From NCBI GenBank assembly GCA_051646105.1, contig JBOFCO010000174.1, positions 1 through 47,718 of the forward strand: DNA of 47,718 nucleotides, read 5' to 3'. Below the pieces are notes generated by a model, which was given only the letters and a program-made list of their open reading frames with translations, made no database searches and was not told the DNA's origin. Every line of letters begins with the position of its first letter. Position 1 is the stretch's first letter. Position numbers and translations under genes: made by a program. Below are positions 15,738 through 23,955 of this stretch, in pieces. This DNA comes from JBOFCO01 sp051646105 (lineage in GTDB: Bacteria > Pseudomonadota > Alphaproteobacteria > Rhodobacterales > Rhodobacteraceae).

Positions 15738-16643
15738 TTACCAGGCGTCAGGACCCTTGTCGGCGAACTGTGCCGCCAGAAAATCGATAAAGGCACGTAC
15801 CTTGGGCTGCGTGAACCGCCCCGGCGGATAGACGGCGTAAATGCCAAGCGTTTCGACCGGCAGATCGGGGATCGCTTCCAGAACCTGTCCGGATTTCATC
15901 GCATCCGAGTAAAGGAACGACGGCAGATAAGCGATGCCAAGGCCGGAAACCGCAGCGTTCAGCAGCGATTGCCCGTCGTTGACGGTCAGCCAGCCCGCAG
16001 TACGTACCTGCCGTTTTTCACCCGAGGGTGCGGTCAGCTTCCACACATTGCCAGATGACTGGTTGGAATAGTGCAGCAACTTGTGGTCGTTCAGATCGTC
16101 GATCTTCTCCGGCCGCCCGTATTTGGCGAAATAGGCTGGCGATCCGATCATACGCTTGGTCGTATCGGTCAGCTTGCGCGCCCGCAGGGTGCTGTCTTCC
16201 AGCTCTCCGATGCGGATGGCCATGTCGAACCCTTCCGAGATCAGCTCGACATAGCGGTTGTTAAGCACCATGTTGACGGTGATCTCGGGATATTCGGTCA
16301 GGAAATCACCCAGAACGGGTGACAACAGGTTTACCCCGAAATCTGTCGCCACCGAAATGCGCAGCAGCCCGGACGGGGCCGATTGCATCGAGGTAACCAA
16401 TGCATCCGCCTCTCCCGCGTCGTTGAGGACGCGACGGGCGCGGTCATAATAGGCCAGACCGATCTCTGTCGGGCTGACGCGACGGGTCGTCCGGTTCAGC
16501 AGACGGGCCCCCAATCGTGCCTCAAGCGCAGAGACGTGCTTGGACACGGCGGATTTAGAGATTCCCATCTTCTTCGCGGCATCTGTGAAGCCACCTTGAT
16601 CCACAACCGTGGCGAAGGCTTCCATTTCAGTCAAACGGTCCAT
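15738..16643 (-). CDS. LysR-family transcriptional regulator
   Basis: A 301-residue regulator. The N-terminal winged helix-turn-helix is MEAFATVVDQGGFTDAAKKMGISKSAVSKHVSALE (about 5-39; recognition helix around SKSAVSKHVSAL), followed by RLLNRTTRRVSPTEIG. Residues about 90-295 form the type 2 periplasmic-binding-like effector domain (LRISVATDFGVNLLSP, GFDMAIRIGELEDSTLRARKL, GLGIAYLPSFL). This belongs to the large group of LysR proteins with short SxPA effector domains. The Met at 16643 is chosen because AAGGTG precedes it and the HTH begins at once. The target is unknown; its divergent neighbour is the EF-hand protein gene 347 bp away. Confidence 0.94.
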   Translation of the reverse strand: MDRLTEMEAFATVVDQGGFTDAAKKMGISKSAVSKHVSALEARLGARLLNRTTRRVSPTEIGLAYYDRARRVLNDAGEADALVTSMQSAPSGLLRISVATDFGVNLLSPVLGDFLTEYPEITVNMVLNNRYVELISEGFDMAIRIGELEDSTLRARKLTDTTKRMIGSPAYFAKYGRPEKIDDLNDHKLLHYSNQSSGNVWKLTAPSGEKRQVRTAGWLTVNDGQSLLNAAVSGLGIAYLPSFLYSDAMKSGQVLEAIPDLPVETLGIYAVYPPGRFTQPKVRAFIDFLAAQFADKGPDAW

Positions 16644-16990
16644 TGTGCACCTTATGAGAACTCTGCACACCCAACGCCGCTTATCGTGGCCAAATCAGGC
16701 GAGAATGGGGTGACGCCGCAGCAAAGTCAGGGAATTGTCTCGTTTGGTTGAAGGCGGGAAACAGCGGCAGGAATGCCATCTGTTGCGCCTCCGCCACGCC
16801 AGAAGGTCGCCCGACGACGATATCGGCATGAAAATGTCTGCGAACGCAGGTCCTCGGGCGGATTTCCGCACGTTTTGCCTTTGCCCCCAAGAAGCATTGG
16901 ACGGCGAATCTGCGAAGGACTAACCAGATGGCATGAGGAATGCACCCACCTCATGTGTATCGCACCGCTTGTCTTGAAGGACATCAGTAA
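16644..16990. other. Intergenic region between divergent LysR and EF-hand genes
   Basis: 347 bp without a convincing gene. Several short open frames occur on both strands but lack good ribosome sites and coding-like composition. It should hold the two divergent promoters and any LysR operator; I could not pick out a clear T-N11-A palindrome with confidence. Confidence 0.5.
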
Positions 16991-17260
16991 ATGACCCGTG
17001 TTGCTGGCAGTCTTCTTGCCCTGGCCGCCTTTGTTGCGTCACCTGCCCTGGCTGAGGATGTAATCTCCAAGGTCGAGCTTCCCACGATCGTCGATTTCAA
17101 TGGCGACGGGATGTGGTCGATGGCTGAGCTTCAGACAATCTGGGTCGACCTGAAGGCCGATGCGTTCATCCAGACCGATACGAACCTGGATGGCGCAGTC
17201 GACCGGACAGAGCTGAGCAATGCTCTTTCAAAAGGTGTTCTTCAGCCGGTCGAAAGCTGA
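16991..17260 (+). CDS. Small secreted EF-hand calcium-binding protein
   Basis: An 89-residue exported protein. A signal peptide MTRVAGSLLALAAFVASPALA leads to a mature chain of about 68 residues. It has two EF-hand-like loops: DFNGDGMWSMAE (about 36-47), with Asp/Asn/Asp/Gly at the ligand spacing, and DTNLDGAVDRTE (about 63-74), with the terminal Glu at position 12. The pair suggests a single calcium-binding EF lobe in the periplasm. ATG 16991 has AAGGAC upstream at suitable distance. Partners are unknown. It is convergent with the AGE epimerase gene. Confidence 0.85.
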   Translation: MTRVAGSLLALAAFVASPALAEDVISKVELPTIVDFNGDGMWSMAELQTIWVDLKADAFIQTDTNLDGAVDRTELSNALSKGVLQPVES

Positions 17261-17389
17261 TCGCGTCGGCGGTCGCATTTTCCCCAAAAGTTTCCGTCGG
17301 AATGGCCACCCCTGGACATCCGGCGAGCCGCGCACCGAAGATGGCCCCTCCTCCCCTTCCCCGGGGTCATCACGGCAGGCGCGACCAGG

Positions 17390-17409
17390 AGGGCGGGACT
17401 TCCCGCCCT
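17390..17409. terminator. GC-rich hairpin between EF-hand and AGE genes
   Basis: AGGGCGGGA (17390-17398) pairs with TCCCGCCCT (17401-17409), leaving a minimal loop. It stands between two convergent genes and may terminate both, although the U-tracts are weak on either strand. Confidence 0.45.
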
Positions 17410-17459
17410 TCTCGGTTTGGGAAAAGCTGTGGCAATGGCCGCCGTTTCCACCCCGAAAC

Positions 17460-18716
17460 CTAAAGATCGACCGCCACGCCACCCCCCGCCAGCCCGCGTG
17501 TCGCGCTTCCTGTCGGGGGAACCAGCGGGATCAGGCACGCCTGCACGGCGTGATAAAGGTCCGGCTTGCCGGTGAATACCGTACTTACCGGGCGCATGTC
17601 GGCATCCAGCTCCGGGTGCCAGCTTCCGTGCCTGTGGTCGATGACATGCGCGTTGACGAAATCCCAGATGCGACGATACCAGCCTTCAAACCGGGCATCG
17701 CCGCCCGAGGCGCGGATCACTGCCGCCGCGGCGATTCCTTCGGCACAGGGCCACCAGTAGCGGTCGGCACGGTCAGGGCGATTTTCCCAATCCATCGTGT
17801 AGTAAAAGCCGCCGGTCCGCGCATCCCAGCCGATGTCGCAGGTGTGAATGAACAGGGCTTCCGCTGCCGCGTGCGCCCAGTCAAGCCGCCTGCCCCCCAG
17901 ATGCCAAAGCTGGGTCAGCAGCCGCGCCCATTCCAGCGCATGCCCCGGCGTGTGGCCCGCCGGGCGGAACATCGGATCGCCCGCATAGGCCCGGTCAAGC
18001 TGCCAGTCTGTGGTGAAATGTTCCCCCACACGCCAGTCGAGCGCACGCGCGTGGCGGTTGATGATCAGATCGGCAATGCGTTCGGCCATGGTCAGGTAGC
18101 GGGTGTCGGCTGTTGCCTCGAACGCCGCCATCAGTGCTTCCGTCAGATGCATGTTGGAATTCTGGCCGCGATAGGGGCCGATCTCGGACCAGTCGGAATT
18201 ATATTCCTCGGTCGTCGCCCCCGCCGCATCATCCCAGAACCGGGTCAGCAGGATGTCGGTGATATCGGTCAGCAGCCTGTCGGCTTCGGGATGGCCGATG
18301 ACCCTGGCCGACGATGCGGCAAGCAGGACGAAGGCATGACCGTAGGCCTGTTTGGTGGGGTTGGGCCGGTCCCCCGCGGCGGTGACACCCCAGAAATACC
18401 CGCCATCCCGGCTGTCGCGGTGGGCGTTCCACAGAAAATCCATCCCGTGATCCACCATACGTGCGGCGCCCGGCAGGCCAAGCTGGTGCGCCATCGCAAA
18501 GCAATGCACCATCCGCGTCGTTTCGTGAATTTCGCGCAGCGGGTTGGCCAGTGGCGTGCCGTCGGTGCCCAGCTTGAAGAAACCACCCGCCGGGTCCAGC
18601 GCGTTCTGCCCAAAGAAATCAAACAACCCGCGCGCCTGATCCAGCAGCCACAGCCTGTGCGCGGGCCGCGTGGTGAAATCGGGGCCGCTTGCTGCGGACC
18701 AGTGCAGTTCGGTCAT
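17460..18716 (-). CDS. AGE-family sugar epimerase/isomerase (YihS-like)
   Basis: A 418-residue (alpha/alpha)6-barrel protein of the N-acylglucosamine 2-epimerase superfamily. Typical parts are LREIHETTRMVHCFAMAH (about 60-77, with the Arg-Glu-His-x-x-x-Arg pattern), GGYFWGVT, KQAYGHAFVLLAAS (about 122-135), NMHLTEALMAAFEAT, GHTPGHALEWARLL and EGIAAAAVIRASGG. The pairs of His seen in these motifs match the catalytic histidines that move protons between C1 and C2. Substrate could be mannose, a glucosamine or sulfoquinovose; the sequence does not decide. The start ATG overlaps the SDR stop by 4 bp (ATGA), so it is the distal gene of a minus-strand operon. Confidence 0.88.
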   Translation of the reverse strand: MTELHWSAASGPDFTTRPAHRLWLLDQARGLFDFFGQNALDPAGGFFKLGTDGTPLANPLREIHETTRMVHCFAMAHQLGLPGAARMVDHGMDFLWNAHRDSRDGGYFWGVTAAGDRPNPTKQAYGHAFVLLAASSARVIGHPEADRLLTDITDILLTRFWDDAAGATTEEYNSDWSEIGPYRGQNSNMHLTEALMAAFEATADTRYLTMAERIADLIINRHARALDWRVGEHFTTDWQLDRAYAGDPMFRPAGHTPGHALEWARLLTQLWHLGGRRLDWAHAAAEALFIHTCDIGWDARTGGFYYTMDWENRPDRADRYWWPCAEGIAAAAVIRASGGDARFEGWYRRIWDFVNAHVIDHRHGSWHPELDADMRPVSTVFTGKPDLYHAVQACLIPLVPPTGSATRGLAGGGVAVDL

Positions 18717-19585
18717 TGCGTTTCCTTCGAGCTTTCTGCGGCCAATATCGCAGACAGTCCTTCACGGTAAGTCGGGTATTTCAGCACGACTCCAAGTTCG
18801 CGCTTGATGCGGTCATTCCTGACGCGGCGATTGTCGGCATAAAAGGCGCGGGCCATGGGCGACAGGTCGGCATCCTCGAACCGCACTTCGGGCGGGGGCG
18901 GCAGGCCCAGGAGGTTGGCGGAATGGGCGATCACATCCTGCGGCGGGGCGGGTTCATCATCGCAGACATTGTAGATGCGGCCCGGATCGGGTCTCGCCAC
19001 GGAGGCGGCGAGGGCCTGCGCGATGTCGTCGACATGGATGCGAGAAAACACCTGCCCGGGTTTCACGATACGGCGCGCCGTTCCGTCCTTCACCTTCTGG
19101 AACGGGCCGCGACCGGGGCCATAGATGCCCGCAAGACGAAAGATGTGCAGGGGCAAACCGCTCTCTGCCGCAAGCGCCTGCCATTCGCCCTCGGCCAGCA
19201 GGCGGCGGTCGCGGTGGCCTTCGGGGGCGTTGGGCGGGGTGTCTTCATCCACCCAGTCCCCACCGAAATCGCCATAGACGCCGGTTGATGAAAGATAACC
19301 CGCCCATTGCAGTTTTGGTGCGGCAACGGCGATTTCGGCACGCGCCACAGCAAGGAACGGGTCCCCCCCCTCAGACGGGCCGGCAGAGATCAGCAGATGC
19401 GTGGCCCGTTCCAGCGCAGGGGCCAGGGGCTGACCCGGCCAGACCAGCGGTTCCACCCCTGCCCGCCGCAGCGCATCGGCGCGGACCGGGTCGCGGGTGG
19501 TGCCGATCACCTGCCACCCCTCCGGCAGCGTGGCGGCGAAATGGCCGGCGGTATAGCCGTGACCGAGGGAGAGCAGAGTGGGCAT
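18713..19585 (-). CDS. SDR-family NAD(P)-dependent epimerase/oxidoreductase (YeeZ-like)
   Basis: A 290-residue extended/atypical short-chain dehydrogenase. The N-terminal nucleotide motif is LLSLGHGYTAGHFAATL (4-20), a GxGYT-G form rather than GxxGxxG, typical of the YeeZ subgroup. LSSTGVYGDFGGDWVDE (about 98-114) contains the YxxxK-like region, then FRLAGIYGPGRGP, FSRIHVDDIAQAL and YNVCDDEPAPPQDVI. The ATG at 19585 overlaps the stop of the SelW-like gene (ATGA); GTG 19588 is one codon further up. Translationally coupled at both ends with the SelW-like and AGE genes. Substrate unknown. Confidence 0.87.
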   Translation of the reverse strand: MPTLLSLGHGYTAGHFAATLPEGWQVIGTTRDPVRADALRRAGVEPLVWPGQPLAPALERATHLLISAGPSEGGDPFLAVARAEIAVAAPKLQWAGYLSSTGVYGDFGGDWVDEDTPPNAPEGHRDRRLLAEGEWQALAAESGLPLHIFRLAGIYGPGRGPFQKVKDGTARRIVKPGQVFSRIHVDDIAQALAASVARPDPGRIYNVCDDEPAPPQDVIAHSANLLGLPPPPEVRFEDADLSPMARAFYADNRRVRNDRIKRELGVVLKYPTYREGLSAILAAESSKETQ

Positions 19586-19869
19586 CACGGCGCCTTCACA
19601 TCGGAATGGCCCAGATCGCGGCCCGGGTCGGTCACATCGCGGATGCGTTGTTTCAGCACCTTCGCCTCGGGGAAACCTCCGTCGCGGCTGCGCTCCCAGA
19701 TCAGGGTGTCATCGACGCGGATTTCAAAGATGCCGCCCTCCCCCGGAATCAGCGTCACGCTGCCCAGATCGGTGCCGAAGGTCGAAAGTGCCTCCTGCGC
19801 CAGCCAGGCGGCGCGCAGCATCCAGTTGCACTGGGTGCAGAAGGCAATGGTCAGCGCGGGTTTTGTCAT
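19585..19869 (-). CDS. SelT/SelW/SelH-like (Rdx family) thioredoxin-fold protein
   Basis: A 94-residue protein with the redox loop FCTQCNWMLRAAWLAQE; Cys11 and Cys14 form a CxxC where vertebrate homologues have CxxU. GEGGIFEIRVDDTLIWERSRDGGFPEAKVLKQRIRD (split here by its two halves: a beta-hairpin and a closing helix) is the standard end of the Rdx fold. No in-frame TGA occurs, so it is not a selenoprotein. The start Met at 19869 is chosen by homology to the family start; an upstream Met would add a non-conserved stretch. First in the SelW-SDR-AGE group, 47 bp after ychF. Its redox partner is unknown. Confidence 0.88.
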   Translation of the reverse strand: MTKPALTIAFCTQCNWMLRAAWLAQEALSTFGTDLGSVTLIPGEGGIFEIRVDDTLIWERSRDGGFPEAKVLKQRIRDVTDPGRDLGHSDVKAP

Positions 19870-19916
19870 GCACCGGTTTTCCCAAGGCAGGGGGAAAGGT
19901 GCAAGGGGGCGACCCC

Positions 19917-21014
19917 TCACGTATTGAACAGAAAGTGCAGCACGTCGCCGTCCTGCACCTCATAAGTCTTGCCTTCGATGCGGAACTTGCCGGCCTCTTT
20001 CGCGCCGGCCTCGCCCTTGCCCGCGACATAGTCATCGTAGCCCACGGTTTCCGCGCGGATGAAGCCCTTTTCGAAATCGCCGTGGATCACACCGGCGGCG
20101 GCGGGGGCGAGCGTGCCCTTGCGGATCGTCCAGGCGCGGGCTTCCTTGGGGCCGACGGTGAAATAGGTCTGCAAACCCAGCAGATCGTGCCCGGCGCGGA
20201 TCAGGCGATCAAGCCCCGCCTCGTGCAGGCCAAGTTCCTCCAGGAACATCTGCGCCTCGTCAGGATCAAGCTGGCTGATCTCTTCCTCGATCTTCGCAGA
20301 GATCACCACCGAACCGGCACCTTGGGTCGCCGCAAATTCCGCGACCTTGCTGGAAAGCGCATTGCCGGTCCCGGCCGAGGCTTCCTCGACATTGCAGACG
20401 TAAAGCACAGGCTTCGCGGTCAGCAGTTGCAGCATCCCCCAGGCGCGGGCGTCCTCCTCCGCCACTTTCACGGTGCGGGCGGGCTTGCCAGCCTCCAGCG
20501 CCGTCAGCGCCGCACGCAGCAGCCGGTCCTGATCCAGCGCATCCTTGTCGCCGCCCTTGATCTTGCGGACCAGCCCGGCAAGGCGGCGTTCGATCGATTC
20601 CATATCCGCCAGCATCAGTTCGGTTTCGATGGTGTCGGCATCGGCCAGCGGATCGACACGACCCTCGACATGGGTGATGTCATCATCGATGAAGCAACGC
20701 AGCACATGGGCGATGGCATCGCATTCGCGGATGTTGGCCAGAAACTGGTTGCCCAGACCCTCGCCCTTTGACGCACCCTTCACCAGACCGGCAATGTCGA
20801 CAAAGGTCATCCGAGTCGGGATGATCTGCTTCGATCCGGCAATCGCGGCCAGCGTATCCAGCCGCGGGTCGGGCACCGCCACCTCCCCCACGTTCGGCTC
20901 GATGGTGCAGAAGGGGAAGTTCGCGGCCTGCGCGGCGGCGGTGCGGGTCAGCGCATTGAACAGCGTGGATTTGCCCACATTCGGCATGCCGACGATGCCC
21001 ATCCTGAAACCCAT
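19917..21014 (-). CDS. ychF: Redox-regulated ATPase YchF
   Basis: A 365-residue OBG-family P-loop protein that binds ribosomes and hydrolyses ATP. G1 is GMPNVGKSTLFNALT (about 9-23), then PFCTIEPNVG, G3 VDIAGLVKGASKGEGLGNQFL, and the altered G4 motif (YVCNVEEAS, NxxE instead of NKxD) that switches specificity to ATP. The C-terminal TGS domain has KGTLAPAAAGVIHGDFEKGFIRAE. The ATG at 21014 follows a strong AGAAGGAGAG. Length matches the family. It is divergent from trpA (125 bp) and upstream of the SelW-like gene. Confidence 0.97.
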   Translation of the reverse strand: MGFRMGIVGMPNVGKSTLFNALTRTAAAQAANFPFCTIEPNVGEVAVPDPRLDTLAAIAGSKQIIPTRMTFVDIAGLVKGASKGEGLGNQFLANIRECDAIAHVLRCFIDDDITHVEGRVDPLADADTIETELMLADMESIERRLAGLVRKIKGGDKDALDQDRLLRAALTALEAGKPARTVKVAEEDARAWGMLQLLTAKPVLYVCNVEEASAGTGNALSSKVAEFAATQGAGSVVISAKIEEEISQLDPDEAQMFLEELGLHEAGLDRLIRAGHDLLGLQTYFTVGPKEARAWTIRKGTLAPAAAGVIHGDFEKGFIRAETVGYDDYVAGKGEAGAKEAGKFRIEGKTYEVQDGDVLHFLFNT

Positions 21015-21139
21015 GACCGCTCTCCTTCTGGCTGGCGCTTCATAGGCAAGGTGCGGTTCCGCCGCAAGCGGCAGCCCGGCACCCATTGCCTTTCGCCCCG
21101 GTTTTCTTCAAACCTCGGCCATTGCCTGCGGAGGATAGA

Positions 21140-21832
21140 ATGACCCGGATCGACCAGAAATTCGCCAGCCTGCGGGCAAAGGGCCAGAAGGCTTTTGTCG
21201 CCTATATCATGGCGGGCGATCCCGATCTGGAAACCTCGCTGGCGATCATGAAGGGCCTGCCTGCGGCGGGTGTCGACGTGATCGAGCTGGGCCAGCCCTT
21301 TACCGATCCGATGGCCGACGGCCCGACGATCCAGCTTGCCGGGCAGCGGGCACTGGCGGGCGGACAGACGCTGGACAGGACGCTGGCGATGGTTGCCGAA
21401 TTCCGGAAGGGCGATGCGAGCACACCCGTGGTGCTGATGGGCTATTACAACCCGATCTATGCGCGTGGCGTGCCGAAGTTTCTGGAACAGGCGAAAGCGG
21501 CAGGGATCGACGGGCTGATCGTCGTCGACCTGCCACCCGAGGAGGACGCCGAGCTGTGCATTCCTGCGCAGGCGGCGGGGCTGAACTTCATCCGGCTGGC
21601 GACGCCGACCACGGATGCGAAGCGCCTGCCCAAGGTGCTGCAGAACACGTCCGGGTTTGTCTATTACGTGTCGATCACCGGCATTACCGGCGCGGCAGCG
21701 GCACAGGCCATCGCCAGCGTCGCCGACGGCTGCGTGGTGGGATCGGCGATTGTCAAGGACATCGGCGCGGGAACGCCGGTTGCGCAGGTGCTGGCACGGG
21801 TGAAAGCGCTGGCTGACGGCGCGCATGGGTAA
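21140..21832 (+). CDS. trpA: Tryptophan synthase alpha subunit with internal deletion
   Basis: The alpha chain cleaves indole-3-glycerol phosphate and passes indole to TrpB. The N-terminal two thirds is normal: catalytic Glu49 (VIELGQPFTDP) and Asp60 (MADGPTIQLAG), MGYYNPIYARG, DLPPEE, and SGFVYYVSITGITG. After GAAAAQA (184-190) the chain jumps straight to IASVADGCVVGSAIV. Family members have about 33 more residues here, including the strand and GFG loop that bind substrate phosphate. The protein is 230 aa against roughly 260-268. The join is in frame and the flanks read well. GAGGATAG precedes ATG 21140. The barrel would lack a strand, so activity is doubtful. See findings. Confidence 0.9.
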   Translation: MTRIDQKFASLRAKGQKAFVAYIMAGDPDLETSLAIMKGLPAAGVDVIELGQPFTDPMADGPTIQLAGQRALAGGQTLDRTLAMVAEFRKGDASTPVVLMGYYNPIYARGVPKFLEQAKAAGIDGLIVVDLPPEEDAELCIPAQAAGLNFIRLATPTTDAKRLPKVLQNTSGFVYYVSITGITGAAAAQAIASVADGCVVGSAIVKDIGAGTPVAQVLARVKALADGAHG

Positions 21833-21834
21833 AA

Positions 21835-21853
21835 AGGCGGGTCACGCCCGCCT
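21835..21853. terminator. Hairpin directly after trpA
   Basis: AGGCGGG (21835-21841) pairs with CCCGCCT (21847-21853) around a 5-nt loop, 3 nt after the trpA stop. The A-run before it gives a U-tract only on the minus strand, so termination of trpA may need Rho or the hairpin may act mainly as a 3' stabiliser. Confidence 0.5.
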
Positions 21854-21924
21854 GCCACAAAACCGGACTCCACTTTTGTCGGACAGGGTCTAGACTTGCC
21901 TCATCAGCAGGGAGGAGAACTGTC

Positions 21925-23838
21925 ATGCGCGTCTTCACAGTCCTGGGGCCGTCCGGGTCCGGCAAGTCAACTCTGGTTCAGGCGCTTGCGGGGCTGGAAG
22001 ACAGGCGAGGAAAGTCTCTGGCGGTTCCTGGCGTAGCCACAGTCTCCACCTTTGTCTTCATGGGGCAGGACTGGGCCGCCATCGACATTGCCGGCGGGGC
22101 GGAAAACCTGGGCCCGGTGGGGGCGGCGCTGGCGGCATCCGACATTGCGGTGCTCTGCGTTCCCGCCGATGCCGACAGCGCGGTGCTGGCTGCCCCCTTC
22201 ATCCGCAAGGTCGAGGATGCGGGCATCCCCTGCATCATCTTCATCAACCGCATCGATACCCCGCAAAGCCGGATTTCCGAAATCGTCTCGGCGCTGCAAA
22301 CCTATTCCCGCCACCACATCGTTTTACGCGAGGTTCCGATCCGCGAGGGCAGCAGCATCGTAGGCTTTGTCGATCTGGTGTCGGAACGCGCCTGGAAATT
22401 CAATGAGGGCAAGCATTCCGTGCTGATCGAGATGCCCGCAGCGGTGAAGGATCGTGAAGAACAGGCACGGGTGGAATTGCTGGAAAGCTATGCCGATTTC
22501 GACGAACACCTGATGGAAGAGCTGATCGAGGATCAGCGCCCCCCTGTGGCAGAGGTCTATGACATCGCCTCGCGCACGCAGAAGCACAATGACCTTGTCG
22601 CCTGCTTCTTCGGTTCGGCCAGCAGGGTTCACGGCATCAACCGCCTGATGAAATCCCTGCGCCACGACGCCCCGGAGGTGGGGGTCGCCCGGGAAAGGCT
22701 GGCCGGTGGCGGCGCGGCGGTGGGCGTGCTTGCCGACGTGATAAAGCATCTGGGCAAGGTTGTTCTGCTGCGCGCGGTCGACGGCAAGGTCGCGGGTGCG
22801 GTGCGGCTTGGCGGGGCCGATGTGGGGTCGATCACCGATCTTGATGCGAAAACCGCGCTTGGCGGGCTTGCCCCCGGCCAGATCGGGCTGGCAGTGAAAT
22901 CAGACCAGCTTTCGGCAGGCCAGGTGTTTTCGCCGGACGCGGCCAAACCCCTGCCGGGGTGGGCGCATGTTCACGAATCCCGCTACCGCCGGATCATCGC
23001 ACCCGAGCATGACAAGGACGATACCCGCCTGCTGGCCGCGCTGGACCGGTTGGTGGAAATTGATCCGGCCCTGTCCATCGCTGCGGATGACAAGACGGGC
23101 AGACCGATCCTGTCTACACAGGGTCCCGCGCATCTGCGCCGCATCCTGGCGAAGATCACCAATGACTTCGGCATCATGGTCAGCGAAGCCCCTGTGCCGC
23201 CGACCTTGCGCGAAACCATTCGGCGGGGAACCGAGGTGCATCACCGCCACCGCAAGCAGACGGGCGGCGCGGGCCAGTTCGCCGATGTGGTGATCGAATT
23301 GAAGCCCGAAGCACGGGGATCGGGCTTTGCCTTCGCCGAAACGGTGAAGGGCGGCGCCGTGCCGCGCAACTATATCCCGTCGGTCGAGGAGGGCGCGCGC
23401 GATGCGCTTGTCGAGGGGCCGCTGGGCTTTCCGGTCGTCGACCTTTCGGTCGAATTGAAGGACGGCAAGTCACATTCTGTCGACAGTTCCGACCACGCCT
23501 TCCGCACCGCCGGCAAGAACGCCGTGCGTGAAGCGCTGGCAGAGGTCGGCACCGTCCTGCTTCAACCGATCATGAAGATCGACATCCATGTGCCATCGGT
23601 GTTTTCCGGCGCACTGGTGCCGCTGGTGTCGGGGCTGAAAGGGCAGGTTCTGGGGTTTGAAGCCCACGAAAGCGCCGCCGGATGGGATGTGTTCCAGTTA
23701 TTGTTGCCGATGGCATCCGAAGATGCGCTTTTCGCGGGTCTGGCTGCGGCAACCCGCGGCACCGCGTGGTTTACAAGCAGCTTCGACCATTACCAGGAGG
23801 CGCGCAAAGAAGAACTGGGCGATCTGGTCGCGGGGTAG
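21925..23838 (+). CDS. Elongation factor G paralogue with altered GTPase motifs
   Basis: A 637-residue EF-G-like translation-factor homologue, shorter than EF-G (about 700). The P-loop is GPSGSGKST (8-16) in place of AHIDAGKTT. Where EF-G has DTPGH there is DIAGG (54-58), so the catalytic His is lost, and NKxD is NRID (108-111). Later domains are clearly EF-G-like: domain II around 270-340, domain III (PALSIAADDKTGRPILSTQGPAHLRRIL), domain IV (RQTGGAGQFADVVIELKP-type, here HRHRKQTGGAGQFADVV), and domain V (PIMKIDIHVPSVFSGALVPLVSGLKGQVLG). Likely an alphaproteobacterial EF-G2-type protein of unknown function. ATG 21925 has GGAGGAG upstream. It is 92 bp after trpA. Confidence 0.88.
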   Translation: MRVFTVLGPSGSGKSTLVQALAGLEDRRGKSLAVPGVATVSTFVFMGQDWAAIDIAGGAENLGPVGAALAASDIAVLCVPADADSAVLAAPFIRKVEDAGIPCIIFINRIDTPQSRISEIVSALQTYSRHHIVLREVPIREGSSIVGFVDLVSERAWKFNEGKHSVLIEMPAAVKDREEQARVELLESYADFDEHLMEELIEDQRPPVAEVYDIASRTQKHNDLVACFFGSASRVHGINRLMKSLRHDAPEVGVARERLAGGGAAVGVLADVIKHLGKVVLLRAVDGKVAGAVRLGGADVGSITDLDAKTALGGLAPGQIGLAVKSDQLSAGQVFSPDAAKPLPGWAHVHESRYRRIIAPEHDKDDTRLLAALDRLVEIDPALSIAADDKTGRPILSTQGPAHLRRILAKITNDFGIMVSEAPVPPTLRETIRRGTEVHHRHRKQTGGAGQFADVVIELKPEARGSGFAFAETVKGGAVPRNYIPSVEEGARDALVEGPLGFPVVDLSVELKDGKSHSVDSSDHAFRTAGKNAVREALAEVGTVLLQPIMKIDIHVPSVFSGALVPLVSGLKGQVLGFEAHESAAGWDVFQLLLPMASEDALFAGLAAATRGTAWFTSSFDHYQEARKEELGDLVAG

Positions 23839-23955
23839 CGCGCAACGAAAAGGCAGGATTGGTGGTTCAGATCCCTGGCCTGACAGTGTTGCTCTTGCCT
23901 TTGGCGCCAAAATCGGTAAACAAATCTAACCAATTCTGCATTTCTGAGGCCCGCC

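Noticed and set aside
16735..16994. Short open frames between LysR and EF-hand genes
   Set aside because: Mutually overlapping on both strands, no coding signature, no good ribosome site.
17220..18770. Plus-strand open frame of 516 codons over the AGE gene
   Set aside because: Arg/Pro/Gly-rich composition, no domain, covers the well-supported AGE epimerase on the minus strand.
19585..19869. SelW-like protein as a selenoprotein
   Set aside because: The redox loop is CTQC with two Cys codons; no in-frame TGA within the conserved part.
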